From a virus, in the IMG/VR virus record IMGVR_UViG_3300012936_000004, positions 25,415 to 89,414 of that record: a stretch of DNA of 64,000 bases; one strand, given 5' to 3'. Position numbers and translations under genes: made by a program. Below are positions 62,175 to 64,000 of this stretch, in pieces. Position 1 is the stretch's first letter, and each line of letters starts with the position of its first letter. The notes below the pieces were generated by a model, which was not told the DNA's origin, searched no databases, and saw nothing but the letters and a program-made list of their open reading frames with translations.

Positions 62175-63335
62175 ATGCCAAGATTAAGTTTATATAAACC
62201 AACAAAAACTAATGATTTTAACTTTATGGACCGCCAAATTCGAGAACAATTTTGGGTAGGCGGTACTGGTGTTCATGTACACAAGTACGTTGGACCAGCG
62301 GTTGTACCTACCGACGGAGATCCAAGCACACCAGATTACATAGATGGTAGAGAAATTGATCCACTAAGTGGAGATTTTATTAATATCGACGGTATTATTA
62401 ATGAAACTAAAATACAAGACTTATTGTTTATGGAAAACAGAGATCGTAAGTACGATTCAGACATATACGAATTGCGTGGTGTGTATAATGTAACAGATAA
62501 TGATTTTGAACTTACACAGTTTGGTTTATTTTTAAGTAATGATATGTTATACATGTCATTTCATATGAACGAAATGGTAGAAGTACTTGGCAGAAAACTA
62601 TTAGCAGGCGATGTACTAGAGCTACCACACTTACGTGATGACTTATTACTTAACGCAGATAAAAAAGCAATCAACAAATACTATGTTATTAGTGATGCTA
62701 ACAGAGGTGCTGAAGGTTTTTCACCTACATGGTATCCACATATTTGGAGAGTTAAACTAAGTCCACTAACAGACAGTCAAGAATACAACGATATACTTGG
62801 AGATGCAAAAGGTGAAGGTAGTCTTAAAGACGACATTAGTACATACATCACAGAATATAAAATTAATGATGCAGTTGTTGCTAGTGCAAATGCACAAGAC
62901 CCTGATGGTACTACAGATAGAGATCATCTATTTGGTTATGATTATGCAACAAGTGGAGGTATTGTAAACAAAGACAATACATATAATCACGGAGAAACTA
63001 TTCCAACAGGAACAGAATTTCCAAGTAGTCCTGCAAATGGAGACTATTTTATACGTACAGACTTCATTCCTAATAGAATGTTTGTAAGACGTGGATCAAA
63101 ATGGCATAGAGTAAACGATAACTTAACAGACCGTACATGGACAGATATTACATATAATGCAAGTGATTATATTAACAACAAAGATACTACTGTAGTAGGT
63201 AGTTCAGAATTTTTAGAAAGACAACCTATAAGTCAAGTGATTACACCTAAACCAGATAATGAAATAGAGTTTGAACCAAATTCTGCATTTTCAGTTGCTG
63301 GATATTATCAAAATGGGTATGTCGAGGACAACTAA
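62175..63335 (+). CDS. neck protein (probable T4 gp14-like)
   Basis: 386 aa. The first 220 residues follow gp14 spacing: IQDLLFMENRDRKYDSDIYELRGVYNV, NEMVEVLGRKLLAGDVLELPHLRDD and WYPHIWRVKLSPLTDSQEYNDILG. It also holds a copy of the PSSPANGDYFIRT...W unit found in the sheath insertion. The gp13-like gene lies 1.2 kb away on the other strand. Confidence 0.6.
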   Translation: MPRLSLYKPTKTNDFNFMDRQIREQFWVGGTGVHVHKYVGPAVVPTDGDPSTPDYIDGREIDPLSGDFINIDGIINETKIQDLLFMENRDRKYDSDIYELRGVYNVTDNDFELTQFGLFLSNDMLYMSFHMNEMVEVLGRKLLAGDVLELPHLRDDLLLNADKKAINKYYVISDANRGAEGFSPTWYPHIWRVKLSPLTDSQEYNDILGDAKGEGSLKDDISTYITEYKINDAVVASANAQDPDGTTDRDHLFGYDYATSGGIVNKDNTYNHGETIPTGTEFPSSPANGDYFIRTDFIPNRMFVRRGSKWHRVNDNLTDRTWTDITYNASDYINNKDTTVVGSSEFLERQPISQVITPKPDNEIEFEPNSAFSVAGYYQNGYVEDN

Positions 63336-63355
63336 GAGAGTAAGAGGAAAAGAAA

Positions 63356-64000
63356 ATGGCAATTGTTAAAAGATTGGTAAAAGGTAGTGCTCTAACACAC
63401 GCAGAATTAGATGGTAACTTTACTGACCTAGACACCCGTGTTGGTACACTAGAAAGCACAACAGACAGTGATAGTCAAACACTAACACTTGTTGGAACAG
63501 ATTTAAGTATTAGCGATGGTAATACAGTAGACCTAAGTGGATTAGGTGGCGGAGGCGGTGGCAGTGGACTATCAAGCGTAGTAGCTGACACAACTCCACA
63601 GTTAGGCGGTGACTTAGATGTAAACGGCAAAACTATCACAGCCGCAAGTTTAAATGTAGCAATAAATCCACCAGCTGGAGGTTTTTTACATTTAGGCTTT
63701 GGAACAGCAGATGCTCACAGTGTTAGAATGTATGATATGTACGCATTTCCAAAAGCAGTACCTAATACAGGTGATGTACTAACAGCTGGTGCGAATTCAT
63801 ATGAGCTTGAATGGGCGGCACCAACAGGCGGTGGAGCTCAAGGTCCACAAGGTCCACAAGGACCGGCAGGTGCAACAGGTGCAACGGGTCCACAAGGACC
63901 GGCAGGAACAGTTGATACAAATTCAGACTTAGACATGAACGGTAACAAAGTGTTGTTTGGTAATGTGTATTCGCAACTTGCAGACTTACCAAGTGCTTCA
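63356..64000 (+). CDS. tail fibre protein, cut by window end
   Basis: 215 codons open to the last base, no stop. N-terminus AIVKRLVKGSALTHAELDGNFTDL is a common fibre start in marine phages. SSVVADTTPQLGGDLDVNG-type repeats follow and a collagen-like Gly-X-Y run (GPQGPQGPAGATGATGPQ) lies at about 163-183. SD GAGGAAAAG, 20 bases after the gp14-like stop. Probably receptor-binding fibre shaft. Confidence 0.8.
   Translation, partial: MAIVKRLVKGSALTHAELDGNFTDLDTRVGTLESTTDSDSQTLTLVGTDLSISDGNTVDLSGLGGGGGGSGLSSVVADTTPQLGGDLDVNGKTITAASLNVAINPPAGGFLHLGFGTADAHSVRMYDMYAFPKAVPNTGDVLTAGANSYELEWAAPTGGGAQGPQGPQGPAGATGATGPQGPAGTVDTNSDLDMNGNKVLFGNVYSQLADLPSAS

Noticed and set aside
1-64000. Prophage or integrated element
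   Set aside because: No integrase, repressor, attachment site or flanking host genes; content is that of a lytic T4-like phage.

Overview
This AT-rich window reads as one stretch of a T4-like marine tailed-phage (myovirus) genome. It carries T4-type replication and recombination genes (gp41 helicase, gp61 primase, uvsW, uvsX, uvsY, gp32), T4-type virion genes (gp13, probable gp14, gp18 sheath, gp19 tube, gp4, gp16-like, gp17 terminase, a PAAR tip), class Ia ribonucleotide reductase with glutaredoxin, and many small genes that I recall from marine cyanophages and pelagiphages. Two adjacent DUF1127-type small genes and a ROSE-like RNA thermometer in front of hsp20 point to an alphaproteobacterial host; this is an inference. 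There is no integrase, attachment site or CRISPR array. Portal, major capsid protein, prohead protease, DNA polymerase and the late sigma factor are not in the window.

Layout. Almost everything is on the minus strand up to about 62.1 kb. The exceptions are one plus-strand gene at 31.9 kb and the block from 62.16 kb to the right edge, where the last gene is cut by the window end. From left to right: host-takeover and metabolic genes (YqgE, DUF1127, GMP reductase, ClpS, Hsp20, ribosomal protein S21, IF-3, a large membrane coiled-coil protein; 0-10 kb); small early genes and an HNH protein (10-12.8 kb); fibre/baseplate, PAAR, nrdA-nrdB-grx, exonuclease (12.9-21.5 kb); virion and probable internal proteins, including a nucleotidyltransferase/ligase-like pair (21.5-28.5 kb); replication genes (28.7-39 kb); a tRNA/ncRNA cluster (40.3-41.1 kb); small early genes, NfuA-like protein, an unusual tRNA and an AsnRS-like protein (41-44.3 kb); rpiB, uvsY, uvsX, gp32 (44.4-47.7 kb); packaging and tail genes (47.8-62.1 kb); neck and fibre genes on the plus strand.

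Regulation is unusually readable. Early genes have sigma70 promoters of the form TTGACA-N16/17-TATATT. Late genes have a T4-style box, TATAAATA or its variants CTAAATA and ATAAGTA. The strongest pattern is that many boxes sit at a fixed distance from the start codon: 5 nt (11 genes) or 8 nt (4 genes) for late boxes, and 6 nt from the -10 hexamer for five early genes. This leaves no room for a ribosome binding site and predicts leaderless mRNAs. Other genes keep Shine-Dalgarno leaders. The phage also carries its own IF-3 and bS21, two factors that influence start-site choice, so a phage-directed shift between leaderless and leadered translation is a reasonable hypothesis.

Other unusual items: a tRNA with an Asn anticodon on a Leu-like class II body, eight bases from a class II synthetase core that lacks an anticodon-binding domain; several late proteins with T4-like capsid-targeting N-termini; a purine and pentose salvage set (GuaC, Apt, RpiB, RNR, dNMP kinase); and several structured RNAs. 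All calls rest on reading the sequence and remembered family features; no database search was run.
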